Position numbers and translations under genes: made by a program
Assembly: GCF_003633755.1 (NCBI RefSeq)
Contig: NZ_RBIL01000001.1
Span: 1,659,426 to 1,723,425 of the forward strand
Length of the DNA: 64,000 bases
Source: Solirubrobacter pauli
Lineage (GTDB): Bacteria > Actinomycetota > Thermoleophilia > Solirubrobacterales > Solirubrobacteraceae
Reading direction: 5' to 3'
Shown: positions 10,269 to 20,866 of the stretch, one piece after another
How the letters are laid out: the number at the start of each line of letters is the position of its first letter
Position numbering within the stretch: position 1 is the stretch's first letter
Notes under the pieces: generated by a model
The model's input: the letters and a program-made list of their open reading frames with translations, nothing else
What the model was told of the DNA's origin: nothing
Database searches by the model: none

Positions 10269-11509
10269 GCGTACCTCAGCATCACGTAGGCGGTGGCCAG
10301 GATCAACGACACGGCGGTCACCGGCAGGCCGTAGCGCAGGAAGAACACGAAGCCGATCGGGTTCCCGGCGCGCGCGGCCATGCCCGAGGCGGCCACGTTG
10401 CACGCGGCGGCGACGATGGTGGCGTTGCCGCCGAAGCAGGCGCCGAGGGCGAGCGCCCACCAGTACGCGGAGTCGTCGCCGAGCGAGTCCACGACCGGGA
10501 TCATCGCGGCGGTGAACGGGATGTTGTCCACCAGCCCCGAGCCGATCGCCGACACCCACAGGATCCCGAGCAGCTCCGCCGTCCGGTTGCCGTCCGTCAC
10601 GGACGCGATGCCGTTCGCGACCTCCTCCAGCGCGCCGGTCTCCTCCAGCGCGCCGACCATCACGAACAGGCCGATCAGGAAGAAGAGCGTCAGCCATTCG
10701 ATCGAGGAGACCGTGCCGGCCAGCGACTGCCGGCTCAGGAGCAGCGTGACCGCGGCACCGGCGAGCGCGACCGTCGCGGGCTCCAGGTGCAGCGGCTTGT
10801 GGATGAAGAACACGAGGATCGTCAGCACGAGGATCGGGACGGTGCGCTTGGCCTCGCCGGCGTCCTCGATCGACTTGGCCGCGTCCAGCGCCATGACCTG
10901 CTCGCGCGCCTCGGGCGCGATCCGCAGGCGCGAGCGGAACGCGAAGTACAGCCCGGGGATCACGACCGCCAGCGTGAGGATCACGATCGGCGCGAGGTTG
11001 GCGATGAACGCGCCGAACGACAGGCCGGTGTGGCCGGCGATGAGGATGTTCGGCGGATCGCCGATCAACGTGGCCGTGCCGCCGAGGTTCGACGCCACGA
11101 TCTCGATCACGATCAACGGCACCGGGTCGATGTCGAGCGCGTCGGCCAACAGGAACGTGATCGGGACGATCAGCAGGATCGTCGTCACGTTGTCCAGGAA
11201 CGCCGACAGCACGGCGGTGGTGACCGCCAGCGCGAGCACGAGCACGAGCGGGCGACCCTGTGAGAGCTGCCCGGCACGGATCGCCAGCCATGTGTAGACG
11301 CCGGTGGTCTCGGTGACCCGGACCATGATCATCATGCCGACGAGCAGGCCGATGGTGTTGAAGTCCACCGCCTCGATCGCCTGCTCCTGGTCGAGCGTGC
11401 CGGCGAGCACGACGAGGGTCGCGCCCAGCAGGGCGATCTTCGTGCGGTCGACGCGCTCGGACGCGATCAGCGCGAGCGCGACGACGAAGACTGCGATGGC
11501 GAATGCCAC
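10265..11509 (-). CDS. ArsB/NhaD-family ion transporter (SLC13-like permease)
   Basis: 414 residues, about 11-12 transmembrane segments. It has the ion-transporter superfamily signatures AFLDNVTTILLIVPI and NLGGTATLIGDPPNI in the first half, and SGLVDNIPFTAAMIP and GACFGGNATIVAAACN in the second, the expected inverted repeat. This places it with NhaD, ArsB and the melanosomal P-protein rather than with true citrate carriers. It probably exports Na+ (or another ion) in exchange for protons. GTG 11509 is the start of the operon; a GAGGTG sequence lies 12 nt upstream. No arsenic genes are nearby, so arsenite export is less likely. Confidence 0.88.
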   Translation of the reverse strand: MAFAIAVFVVALALIASERVDRTKIALLGATLVVLAGTLDQEQAIEAVDFNTIGLLVGMMIMVRVTETTGVYTWLAIRAGQLSQGRPLVLVLALAVTTAVLSAFLDNVTTILLIVPITFLLADALDIDPVPLIVIEIVASNLGGTATLIGDPPNILIAGHTGLSFGAFIANLAPIVILTLAVVIPGLYFAFRSRLRIAPEAREQVMALDAAKSIEDAGEAKRTVPILVLTILVFFIHKPLHLEPATVALAGAAVTLLLSRQSLAGTVSSIEWLTLFFLIGLFVMVGALEETGALEEVANGIASVTDGNRTAELLGILWVSAIGSGLVDNIPFTAAMIPVVDSLGDDSAYWWALALGACFGGNATIVAAACNVAASGMAARAGNPIGFVFFLRYGLPVTAVSLILATAYVMLRYA

Positions 11510-11578
11510 AGGAAGTGCACCTCAGGGGTCGACGACGAGACGCCGACCAGACTTCCCGGCACACCGCCGAGAAGGGTA

Positions 11579-11845
11579 CTAGCCGTGCAGCGCGGCCTGC
11601 TCCTCGGCGGACGGGAACGCCCAGGCGGCCTGGCGCCGGCGCTCCTGGCGGAACACGAAGCGCATCTGGCTCGGCGGCCGCAGCCCGTCCGGATGATCGG
11701 GGCGGTAGGTGGGGCACGCCTCGTCAAGGTTCAACGCGCAGAGGCCGTTACGTGCGAAGAAGCAGTCCTCGCACGACACCTTCTTCGACCTCTTGGCACG
11801 CGGCGGCGTGGCAACTGCTGACACCCGGAAGAACCCCTCGTTCAC
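11579..11845 (-). CDS. Small four-cysteine protein, conserved unknown
   Basis: 88 residues from GTG 11845. The core carries four cysteines in the pattern C-x2-C-x7-C-x7-C within CEDCFFARNGLCAL and DEACPTYRP, suggesting a small zinc or iron-sulfur site. It is followed by a basic stretch and an Arg/Gln-rich helix. No signal peptide, so cytoplasmic. It lies 69 bp ahead of the antiporter operon in the same direction and is separated from the divergent 12042 gene by 196 bp. The codon use and domain-like Cys spacing make it real; function unknown. Confidence 0.65.
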   Translation of the reverse strand: MNEGFFRVSAVATPPRAKRSKKVSCEDCFFARNGLCALNLDEACPTYRPDHPDGLRPPSQMRFVFRQERRRQAAWAFPSAEEQAALHG

Positions 11846-11946
11846 GACTCGGTCACAACGACAGGGGCGATCAAAGCGGAGCCGCCGGGGTCCTTCAAGG
11901 CCTCCCCGAGCGGCACTTCCGCAAAACGCAGGTATTCCGTGAAGAC

Positions 11947-11991
11947 CCCGCAAATACGGGCTTTTTGGCGGTTTTATGCGGGCTTTGCGGG
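11947..11991. repeat. Inverted repeat with overlapping terminator-like stem
   Basis: Perfect 8-bp arms CCCGCAAA (11947-11954) and TTTGCGGG (11984-11991) flank a T-rich segment. Inside, CCCG-CAAATA-CGGG followed by CTTTTT forms a second, mutually exclusive small hairpin with a T run. It lies in the AT-richer 196-bp gap upstream of the 12042 gene; attenuator or operator is possible. Confidence 0.4.
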
Positions 11992-12041
11992 ATCGCCACC
12001 CCGCAATCTGCGTGGTTTTCGGGCCTGTCAGGCTGGGGAGC

Positions 12042-12965
12042 ATGGGCGGCGGCTTGCAAACCCTGGTAACCGGCGTGTCGGGCTACGTCGGCGCGGCACT
12101 CGTGCCGCGCCTGATCCGTGACGGCCACAGCGTTCGTGGCTTCGCCCGCTCGGCGGAGCGCGTCCGTGCGGCCGGAGCCGAGGTCGACGACCTCGTGCTC
12201 GGCGACGCGACCTCCGGCGCGGGCCTGGACCGCGCGCTGGACGGCGTGGACGTCGCGTACTACCTGATCCACTCGATGGAGGGCGTCGGCGCCTCGTTCG
12301 TGGACGTCGAGCGCCGCCAGGCCGAGACGTTCGCCGCCGCGGCGGCCGCGGCCGGCGTGCGCCGGGTCGTCTACCTCGGCGGGCTCGTGCCCCACGACGG
12401 CACGATCTCGCGCCACCTGGCGTCGCGCCTGACCGTCGAGCAGGCGCTGCTGGACGCCGTGCCGGAGTCGGTCGCCCTGCGCGCGTCGCTCGTGGTCGGC
12501 GCGCGCTCGCGCTCGTTCCGCTTCCTCGTCCGGCTGATCGAGCGCCTGCCCGTGCTCGCGCTGCCGGCGTGGCGCGTGCACCGTACGCAGCCGATCGACG
12601 GACGCGACGTGCTCGAGTTCCTCGCGAGCGCCGCGACGCTCGCCCCGCGCCACGCGGGCCGCTCGTGGGACCTCGGCGGGCCGGACGTGATGAGCTACCA
12701 GGAGCTCATGCGCCGTATCGCTGACGTGATGATGGTCGATCGCCTGTCCCTGCCGTTGTCGTTCAACCTCACGCCCGTGGCGTCGGTGGTGGCCGCCGCC
12801 GTCGCGGGCGAGGACCCCGGGCTGATCGAGCCGCTGATGGAGTCACTCGAGCACGACCTGCTCCCCCGCGACGACGATGCCGCCGCGACGTTCGGGGTGA
12901 GACTGCACCGGTTCGAGGCCGCGGTGGAACGAGCGTTGCGTGACATGGAGGTGCAACCCCGATGA
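12042..12965 (+). CDS. NAD(P)H-binding SDR (atypical, NmrA/DoxX-linked type)
   Basis: 307 residues. The N-terminal VTGVSGYVGAALVPRL is the glycine-rich nucleotide loop of an extended/atypical short-chain dehydrogenase. YYLIHSME and RRVVYLGGL are characteristic of the family often paired with SRPBCC proteins. ATG 12042 follows GGGGAG by 1-2 nt. The C-terminal third is helical. It probably reduces an electron-carrier-linked or small organic substrate. The stop overlaps the SRPBCC gene by 4 bp (ATGA), so the pair are likely functional partners. Confidence 0.88.
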   Translation: MGGGLQTLVTGVSGYVGAALVPRLIRDGHSVRGFARSAERVRAAGAEVDDLVLGDATSGAGLDRALDGVDVAYYLIHSMEGVGASFVDVERRQAETFAAAAAAAGVRRVVYLGGLVPHDGTISRHLASRLTVEQALLDAVPESVALRASLVVGARSRSFRFLVRLIERLPVLALPAWRVHRTQPIDGRDVLEFLASAATLAPRHAGRSWDLGGPDVMSYQELMRRIADVMMVDRLSLPLSFNLTPVASVVAAAVAGEDPGLIEPLMESLEHDLLPRDDDAAATFGVRLHRFEAAVERALRDMEVQPR

Positions 12966-13405
12966 CGTTGGTGCGTGCGCAGATCGACATCGACGCACCT
13001 CCGGACGAGGTGTATGAGGTCATGCTCGACCCGGAACGGCTGCATGAGTGGGTGACGATTCACCGCAAGGTCAATCGCACGGATTCCGGTGAGCCGCGCA
13101 TGGGGTACGAGATGGACCAGACGTTGTGCCTGCGTCACGCGAACTTCAAGGTGCACTGGACGCTCACCGAAGCCGACCGGCCGCGCGCCGCCACGTGGGA
13201 GGGCAAGGGCCCGGCGGGGTCATACGCACGCACCGCGTACCGCCTCACCGAGAAGGGTGAAGGCACCCACTTCGAGTACGAGAACGAGTTCAAGGCACCG
13301 GGTGGGTTCCTCGGCGCCGCGGCCAGCCGGGTGGTGGTCGGCGGTGTCCCCGAACGCGAGGCGCAACGGTCACTCCAACAACTCAAAGCGCTGCTGGAAC
13401 GCTGA
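12962..13405 (+). CDS. SRPBCC-family protein (START-like hydrophobic pocket)
   Basis: 147 residues forming one helix-grip SRPBCC domain. It starts with the typical AQIDIDAPPDEVYEVMLDPERLHEW, has the central beta strands TLCLRHANFKVHWTL, and ends in a long amphipathic C-terminal helix. Such proteins bind lipids, polyketides or other hydrophobic ligands. It is translationally coupled to the upstream oxidoreductase. Function beyond ligand binding cannot be stated. Confidence 0.88.
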   Translation: MTLVRAQIDIDAPPDEVYEVMLDPERLHEWVTIHRKVNRTDSGEPRMGYEMDQTLCLRHANFKVHWTLTEADRPRAATWEGKGPAGSYARTAYRLTEKGEGTHFEYENEFKAPGGFLGAAASRVVVGGVPEREAQRSLQQLKALLER

Positions 13406-13429
13406 CCGGCAACGGTCCGTGCGGCATTG

Positions 13430-13450
13430 ACGGTAGCCGTGGTCTACCGT
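13430..13450. promoter_or_regulatory. Inverted repeat ACGGTAG-N7-CTACCGT
   Basis: Perfect 7-bp arms at 13430-13436 and 13444-13450. It lies 25 bp after the SRPBCC stop and 43 bp before the HTH-protein start. No T run follows, so an operator is as likely as a terminator. TTGACG overlaps its left arm (13427-13432). Confidence 0.4.
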
Positions 13451-13493
13451 TCCGAATTGACCGGTTAATGCCCTAGCTCGGAGTCACACTCAG

Positions 13494-13919
13494 ATGGCCG
13501 ACTTTCTCGACGAGAAGCGCAAGGAGATCCAGGCGCGGCTGAAGGAGCTCAAGCCGTACGTCGAGGAGTACGAGCTGCTCCAGGCCGCCGAGAGCGCGCT
13601 GAGCGGGATCGGCAACGGCACCACCGGCACGCGCGCCGCCAAGCCCGCGGCGGCGGGCGCTTCCAGCTCCCCTCGCCGTCGTCGCAGCGAGGGCTCCGGC
13701 AGCGGCCGTCGCGGCCGGCCCAAGGGCGGTGCCGGCACCCGTGCCACGCAGGCGCTGGACCTGGTCAAGGAGCGCCCCGGCATCACCATCCCGGAGCTGG
13801 CCGAGGCGATGGGCATCCAGCAGAACTACCTCTACCGCGTGATGCCCGGCTTGGCCGAAGAGGGCAAGGTCACCAAGTCCGGTCGTGGCTGGCACCTGCG
13901 CGAAGGCGTCGCGCAGTAG
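13494..13919 (+). CDS. Coiled-coil / AT-hook-like / winged-helix DNA-binding protein
   Basis: 141 residues. Residues 3-35 form a charged coiled coil (DEKRKEIQARLKEL). Residues 45-75 are a Ser/Arg-rich linker containing the AT-hook-like core GRRGRPKGG. Residues 78-135 fit a small winged helix (TIPELAEAMGIQQNYLYRVMPGLAEEGKV). The combination suggests a dimeric, nucleoid-associated or repressor protein. It is not Lsr2, HU or a known regulator family by motif. It is transcribed alone, after an inverted repeat at 13430. Function is inferred from architecture only. Confidence 0.8.
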   Translation: MADFLDEKRKEIQARLKELKPYVEEYELLQAAESALSGIGNGTTGTRAAKPAAAGASSSPRRRRSEGSGSGRRGRPKGGAGTRATQALDLVKERPGITIPELAEAMGIQQNYLYRVMPGLAEEGKVTKSGRGWHLREGVAQ

Positions 13920-13940
13920 TTAATGGGTAAGTGAGCGCTC

Positions 13941-15949
<2,009 letters not shown>

Positions 15950-15966
15950 TCACCATCAATCTCACC

Positions 15967-17124
15967 TTGTTCGGCGGCGGCGCTTCACTCCAACTCTTCC
16001 GGCTGTTCGGCTTCCGCGTCGGGGTCCACCCGTCGTGGTTCCTGATCCTGTTCTTCTGGATCTTCTGGCTCAACAACTCGTTCGACGACGCCATCACGAC
16101 GTCCGGCCAGGGGTTCATCGCCGCGGTCATCGCCGCCGTCATCTTCTTCGGCTCGATCGTCCTGCACGAGCTCGGGCACGCGTTCGCCGCGCGCCGTGAG
16201 GGCATCGGCGTCGGCGGCATCGACCTGTTCTTCTTCGGCGGCTTCATGAGCGCCGACCGCGACTCCGAGACGCCCGGCGAGGAGTTCCGCGTCGCCGCCG
16301 CCGGCCCGGCCGTCACGCTGATCCTCGCGATCGTCTTCACCGCGGCCGCGTTCGGCATGTCCGGCGTCGAGGGCGCGGTCGACGCCGCGTTCTTCACGGA
16401 GCGGTCGGGCACGCTGATCGAGGTCGTCGTCGCGTTCAGCGCGCTGGCGAACACGGCCCTGTTCGTGCTGAACATGATCCCCGCGTTCCCGCTCGACGGC
16501 GGCCGCATCACCCGCGCGATCGCGTGGCAGTTGACCGGCAACCGCCACGGCGCGACCAAGTTCTCGGCCTACCTGGGCCAGGGCTTCGCCGCGCTGATGA
16601 TGGCCTACGGCGTCTACATCCTGATCACGTCCAGCGACGCGTTCGGCGGCCTCTGGTACATCGTGCTCGGCTGGATGCTCGGCGGCGCCGCGCGCGCGGC
16701 GATCTCCCAGAGCAACTTCGTCACCCGCCTGGAAGGCATCACCGCGGGCGACATCATGGACGCCGAGCCGGTGACGATCCCCGCGGAGATCACCGCCGAG
16801 CGCGCCTACGACGAGTTCTTCCTGCGCTACCAGGGCTGGCCCTGGTTCGCGGTCGTCGAGGCCGACGGCCGCTTCGTCGGCCTCGCGCACCGCGCGGCGG
16901 TCGAGCACGCGACGCTGCACGAAGACGGGTCCGTGCCGGTCCGCTCCCTCGTGGCCGACTCCGAGCAGGTCCGCACGGACACGCCGCTGGAGTCGCTGAT
17001 CACGTCCGAGCCGCTGCGCCGCCTCGGCGCGCTGATGGCCGTGGACGCCGAGGGCCGCCTGCGCGGCGTGGTCACGCTCGACCAGGTCTCACGCGCGTTG
17101 CAGGCGCGTCTCGCCCCCTCGTAA
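15967..17124 (+). CDS. Site-2 protease family (M50) membrane metalloprotease with CBS domains
   Basis: 385 residues. Membrane segments surround the zinc motif HELGH (67-71) and the second ligand region [12 protein letters not shown]. Short hydrophobic helices continue to about residue 235. The C-terminus (about 250-375) is a CBS pair ([32 protein letters not shown]). This is the group with SpoIVFB-like topology and CBS regulation, which cleaves transmembrane or membrane-near substrates. The start is TTG 15967; no ATG/GTG is available near the membrane domain. Its stop codon lies within an inverted repeat preceding sdhA. Confidence 0.92.
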   Translation: MFGGGASLQLFRLFGFRVGVHPSWFLILFFWIFWLNNSFDDAITTSGQGFIAAVIAAVIFFGSIVLHELGHAFAARREGIGVGGIDLFFFGGFMSADRDSETPGEEFRVAAAGPAVTLILAIVFTAAAFGMSGVEGAVDAAFFTERSGTLIEVVVAFSALANTALFVLNMIPAFPLDGGRITRAIAWQLTGNRHGATKFSAYLGQGFAALMMAYGVYILITSSDAFGGLWYIVLGWMLGGAARAAISQSNFVTRLEGITAGDIMDAEPVTIPAEITAERAYDEFFLRYQGWPWFAVVEADGRFVGLAHRAAVEHATLHEDGSVPVRSLVADSEQVRTDTPLESLITSEPLRRLGALMAVDAEGRLRGVVTLDQVSRALQARLAPS

Positions 17125-17157
17125 CGAACGTTACATTCGCTGCGCCGGATCTATATG
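17121..17157 (+). promoter_or_regulatory. Inverted repeat and -10 box upstream of sdhA
   Basis: GTAACG-AA-CGTTAC (17121-17134) is a perfect 14-bp inverted repeat overlapping the M50 stop codon. TATATG (17152-17157) ends 8 nt before ATG 17166, leaving almost no leader. GTTACA (17130-17135) could serve as a weak -35 with a 16-bp spacer, which would place the repeat over it as an operator. Confidence 0.45.
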
Positions 17158-17165
17158 GTCCGCGC

Positions 17166-18851
17166 ATGCCCGCGCATGATGTGCTGATCATCGGCGCCGG
17201 TCTCGCCGGACAGCGAGCCGCACTGGCGGCAGCGCGACAGGGCGCGACGGTGGCGATCATGTCCAAGGTCCACCCGGTCCGGTCGCACTCGAACGCGGCG
17301 GCGGGTGGCATCAACGCCGCGCTCAACCCGGACGACTCGTGGGAGTCGCACGCGTTCGACACGATCAAGGGCTCGGACTACCTCGGCGACCAGGACGCGA
17401 TCGAGATCATGTGCCGGGAGGCGCCGAACGAGGTGCTGTGGCTCGAGCACGCGGGCGTCACGTTCCACCGCGCCGCCGACGGCCGGCTCGGGACCCGCGC
17501 GTTCGGCGGCGCGTCGGCGGCGCGCACGTACTACATCGCCGACATCACCGGCCAGGCGCTGCTGCACGTGCTCTACGAGCAGCTGATGAAGCACCACGAC
17601 CAGATCGACCGCTACGAGGAGTGGTTCATCACCGGCCTCGTGCAGGACGACGACGGCCGCTGCGTCGGCGCGGTCGCGCGCAACATCCGCGACGGCGCGA
17701 TCGAGCCGTTCAGCGCGAAGTCGACGATCCTCGCGTCCGGCGGCGCGGGCCAGTGCTTCAAGCCGTCCACCAACGCGCTCATCTGCACGGGCGACGGGAT
17801 GGCGCAGGCCTACCGGATCGGCGCGCCGCTGATGGACATGGAGATGGTCCAGTACCACCCGACGACGCTCGCGGGCGTGGGCATCCTGATCACCGAGGGC
17901 GCCCGCGGCGAGGGCGCGCACCTCTACAACGCCGACGGCGAGCGCTTCATGGAGAAGTACGCGCCGAACAAGCTCGAGCTCGCCTCGCGCGACGTGGTCT
18001 CGCGCGCCGAGCAGACCGAGATCGACGAGGGGCGCGGCTTCGAGGACGGCACGGTCGCGCTGGACATCACGAAGGTGCCGCGCAAGCGCACGCTCGAGGC
18101 GCTGCGCGAGATCGTCAACATCGGCCGCGACTTCGCGGGCGTGGACATCACGCGCGAGCCGATCCGGATCCGCCCCGGCTGCCACTACATCATGGGCGGC
18201 GTGAAGGCCGACGTCCACGGCCGCACGTCGGTCGACGGCCTGTACGCCGCGGGCGAGGTGGCGTGCGTCTCCGTGCACGGCGGCAACCGCCTCGGCGCGA
18301 ACTCGCTGCTGGACACGCTGATCTTCGGCCGCCGGGCGGGCGAGCACGCCGCCCAGCGCGCCGCGGGCATGAAGAAGCCGGTGCCGTCGCGCGCGCAGCT
18401 GCACGACGAGGAGCGGTCGATCGCGCAGATCCTGCGCCGCTCGGGCGGGCGCCGCGTGTCGGAGATCCGCGAGGAGCTCGGCACGATGATGAACGAGAAG
18501 GTGGCCGTGTTCCGCGACCACGCGGGGCTGACGGAGGCGCACGCGATCATCCGGCGCCTGAAGGAAGAGGCCTCCGACGCGACGATCGACGACCACGGCA
18601 AGGTCTTCAACCAGGACGTGCTCGGCGCGCTCGAGCTGGGCTACATGCTCGACGTCGCCGAGTGCATCGTCGTCGGCGCGCTCGAGCGCAAGGAGTCGCG
18701 CGGCGCGCAGTTCCGCACGGACTTCCCCAAGCGCGACGACGAGCACTGGCTCAAGCACATCGAGGAGTCGCGCGACGGCGACGACGCCCCGCGCATCAGC
18801 TACTCGCCCGTGACCATCACTCAGTGGGAGCCGCAAGAGAGGACGTACTAG
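17166..18851 (+). CDS. sdhA: Succinate dehydrogenase flavoprotein subunit
   Basis: 561 residues. FAD fold [13 protein letters not shown] (8-20), the flavin-linking region [12 protein letters not shown] with His41 as the probable covalent FAD site, substrate loop [11 protein letters not shown], catalytic TEGARGEGA, and [24 protein letters not shown] for the second FAD contact. It oxidises succinate to fumarate, or could run as fumarate reductase. The stop TAG shares one base with the GTG of sdhB (TAGTG). Gene order sdhA-sdhB-sdhE without a cytochrome b anchor indicates a class-E complex, peripheral to the membrane and probably menaquinone-linked. Confidence 0.96.
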   Translation: MPAHDVLIIGAGLAGQRAALAAARQGATVAIMSKVHPVRSHSNAAAGGINAALNPDDSWESHAFDTIKGSDYLGDQDAIEIMCREAPNEVLWLEHAGVTFHRAADGRLGTRAFGGASAARTYYIADITGQALLHVLYEQLMKHHDQIDRYEEWFITGLVQDDDGRCVGAVARNIRDGAIEPFSAKSTILASGGAGQCFKPSTNALICTGDGMAQAYRIGAPLMDMEMVQYHPTTLAGVGILITEGARGEGAHLYNADGERFMEKYAPNKLELASRDVVSRAEQTEIDEGRGFEDGTVALDITKVPRKRTLEALREIVNIGRDFAGVDITREPIRIRPGCHYIMGGVKADVHGRTSVDGLYAAGEVACVSVHGGNRLGANSLLDTLIFGRRAGEHAAQRAAGMKKPVPSRAQLHDEERSIAQILRRSGGRRVSEIREELGTMMNEKVAVFRDHAGLTEAHAIIRRLKEEASDATIDDHGKVFNQDVLGALELGYMLDVAECIVVGALERKESRGAQFRTDFPKRDDEHWLKHIEESRDGDDAPRISYSPVTITQWEPQERTY

Positions 18852-19891
18852 TGCCTGACTACACGCTCCGCATCCGCCGCTACTCGCCGGAGCACGGTGA
18901 TGCGGCCCACTGGGAGGACTTCTCCGTCGACCTCGACGGCAACCGCTCGGTGCTCGACGGCGTGCTGCAGGCCCGGGATCGTCAGGACGGCTCGATCGGC
19001 ATCCGCTGCGCCTGCCGCGCCGGCATCTGCGGGTCCTGCGGCGTGCGCATCAACGGCAAGCCCAACCTCGCCTGCCGCACGCACCTCGACGAGGCGCAGG
19101 CGACCGCGGCCGACGGCGCCATCGTCGTCGAGCCGATGGGCAACATGCCCGTCCTCAAGGACCTGATCGTCGACATGGACGCGGTGCACTGGAAGAAGAT
19201 CCAGCGCGTCACGCCGTGGCTGATCCCGGACGGCGACCCGCCCGAGCGCGAGTACGTCGTGCCGCCCGACAACATGATCGACGTCACGCAGACGATGGCC
19301 TGCATCCAGTGCGGTGCGTGCGTCTCGGACTGCCTCTCGATGGAGGTCGACCCGCTGTTCATCGGGCCGGCGGCGATGGCCAAGGCCTACCGCTTCGTCG
19401 GCGACCCGCGCGACGGCCAGCAGGAGGCGCGCGTGCGCGACCTGGCCGAGGATCCGCACGGCCTCTACGACTGCACGCACTGCTTCAACTGCGTCGAGGC
19501 GTGCCCGAAGGGCGTGGCGCCGATGTCGCAGATCATGCGGCTGCGGCGGATCGCCGGCGACGACCACCACATCGAGGACCGCAACAACGGCCACCGGCAC
19601 GAGGTCGCGTTCGTCAAGAACATCGAGAAGAACGGGCTCCTGCACGAGGCCGACCTGCTGCCCGACTCCTACGGCGGCAAGCTGCACCCGCGCGCGGTGC
19701 CGGAGCTCGTCGGCTCGCTGCCGATCATCCTGCGGGCCCTGCAGCGCGGCAAGGTCACCCCGGGCGGGGCGCTGCTGCACAAGCACAAGGCGCCGAAGGA
19801 GGTCCAGCGGATCTTCCGCGACATCGAGGGGCGCGAGGAGCGCTACGAGCTGAACCTGTACGTCGCCGGCGAGGAGGAGGACGCGTCATGA
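18851..19891 (+). CDS. sdhB: Succinate dehydrogenase iron-sulfur subunit, class-E type
   Basis: 346 residues, about 90 longer than common SdhB because of a C-terminal extension. The [2Fe-2S] loop is CACRAGICGSCG plus the distal Cys in PNLACRTH. The first ferredoxin site is CIQCGACVSDC. The second is CTHCFNCVEACPKG, which holds four cysteines rather than the three usual for a [3Fe-4S] centre, so a second [4Fe-4S] cluster is likely, as known for Sulfolobus-type SDH. Electrons pass from FAD to the Cys-rich SdhE partner. GTG 18851 and the ATGA overlap at 19888 imply tight coupling. Confidence 0.95.
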   Translation: MPDYTLRIRRYSPEHGDAAHWEDFSVDLDGNRSVLDGVLQARDRQDGSIGIRCACRAGICGSCGVRINGKPNLACRTHLDEAQATAADGAIVVEPMGNMPVLKDLIVDMDAVHWKKIQRVTPWLIPDGDPPEREYVVPPDNMIDVTQTMACIQCGACVSDCLSMEVDPLFIGPAAMAKAYRFVGDPRDGQQEARVRDLAEDPHGLYDCTHCFNCVEACPKGVAPMSQIMRLRRIAGDDHHIEDRNNGHRHEVAFVKNIEKNGLLHEADLLPDSYGGKLHPRAVPELVGSLPIILRALQRGKVTPGGALLHKHKAPKEVQRIFRDIEGREERYELNLYVAGEEEDAS

Positions 19892-20796
19892 AGGTCGCGT
19901 ACTGGCCCGGCTGCGTGAGCCGCGGCTTCGCCCCCGAGCTGCACGGCTCGATGGCGCGCGTGGCGCCGCTGCTGGACATCGAGCTGGTCGAGCTCGACCG
20001 CGCGGCCTGCTGCGGCGCCGGTGTGATCGCCGAGCACAACCAGGAGCTCGCCGACACGCTCAACGCGCGCACGTTCGCGCTCGCCCAGCAGGAGATCGCG
20101 GGCGGCGCCGAGCTGATGATGAACATCTGCTCGACCTGCCAGGGCGCGCAGAGCGAGTGCCAGGAGCGCCTGGACGGCAACACGCCCTACCGCGACCACG
20201 TCAACGCGACGCTCGCCGCCGAGGGGCTGACCTACCGGAAGGGGATCGTCAACAAGCACCTGCTGTGGCTGCTGGTCGAGGAGATGGGGCTCGACGAGGT
20301 GCGCCGGCGGGTCAAGCGACCGCTGACGGACCTGCGCGTCGGGCCGTTCTACGGCTGCTACATCGTCCGCCCGACCAGCCGGCTCGGGATCGACCCGGAG
20401 CACCCGCGGGACACGTACCTGCACCTGCTGATCGAGGCGCTCGGCGGCACCGTCGTCGACTACGCCGGCCAGTACAAGTGCTGTGGCTTCCCGATCATCA
20501 CCATGAACAAGGAGGCCTCGCTCAAGCAGGCCGGCCGGCACGTGGCCGACGCGACCGACGCGAACGCCGACTGCCTGGTCACGCCGTGCCCGCTGTGCCA
20601 CCTGAACCTGGACCTGCAGCAGCCCGCGGCGGCCGCCGCGGTCGGCCGGTCGCTGCACATGCCGGTGCTGCACCTCCCCCAGCTGCTCGGCCTCGCTCTG
20701 GGCCTGGAGCCGAAGGAGCTGGGGATGGGCAAGCACGTCGTCAAGCCGACGTCGGTGATCGACTGGTCGACGTCGGTGGTCGCAGGGGTCGCCTAG
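19888..20796 (+). CDS. Cys-rich CCG-domain subunit (SdhE / HdrB-like)
   Basis: 302 residues with two CCG (DUF224-type) domains. The first has C9, C41-C42 and C81-x2-C84, matching C-x31-CC-x38-C-x2-C. The second has YGCY, QYKCCGFP and PCPLCHLN. HdrB and the SdhE of Sulfolobus and Campylobacter use such domains to hold unusual [4Fe-4S] centres and to contact quinone or thiols. No membrane helix is present, so amphipathic membrane attachment is inferred. The start overlaps the sdhB stop by 4 bp. This subunit replaces SdhC/SdhD here. Confidence 0.93.
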   Translation: MKVAYWPGCVSRGFAPELHGSMARVAPLLDIELVELDRAACCGAGVIAEHNQELADTLNARTFALAQQEIAGGAELMMNICSTCQGAQSECQERLDGNTPYRDHVNATLAAEGLTYRKGIVNKHLLWLLVEEMGLDEVRRRVKRPLTDLRVGPFYGCYIVRPTSRLGIDPEHPRDTYLHLLIEALGGTVVDYAGQYKCCGFPIITMNKEASLKQAGRHVADATDANADCLVTPCPLCHLNLDLQQPAAAAAVGRSLHMPVLHLPQLLGLALGLEPKELGMGKHVVKPTSVIDWSTSVVAGVA

Positions 20797-20865
20797 AAGA
20801 TCCGCGAAGCGATCTTCAAGCGATCGCGCATGGCGCCGGCGAAGCCGGCTGCCGCGTTCGATCGC
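20796..20865. terminator. Nested stem-loops between convergent genes
   Basis: GAAGATC / GATCTTC (20796-20802, 20811-20817), then GCGATCG / CGATCGC (20820-20826, 20859-20865) enclosing GCCGGC-GAA-GCCGGC. They fill exactly the gap between the sdhE stop and the opposing stop at 20867. They probably end both transcripts; no long T run is present. Confidence 0.5.
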
Positions 20866-20866
20866 C

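Noticed and set aside
10265-11509. Arsenite exporter ArsB
   Set aside because: The family is shared, but no arsR, arsC or arsA is near; neighbours are NhaA and a CBS protein, favouring Na+/H+ exchange.
11947-11991. Confident intrinsic terminator
   Set aside because: The inner stem has only four base pairs; listed as a repeat instead.
13494-13919. Lsr2 or H-NS homologue
   Set aside because: The AT-hook-like core and winged helix do not match Lsr2 or H-NS domain order; called only as a DNA-binding protein.
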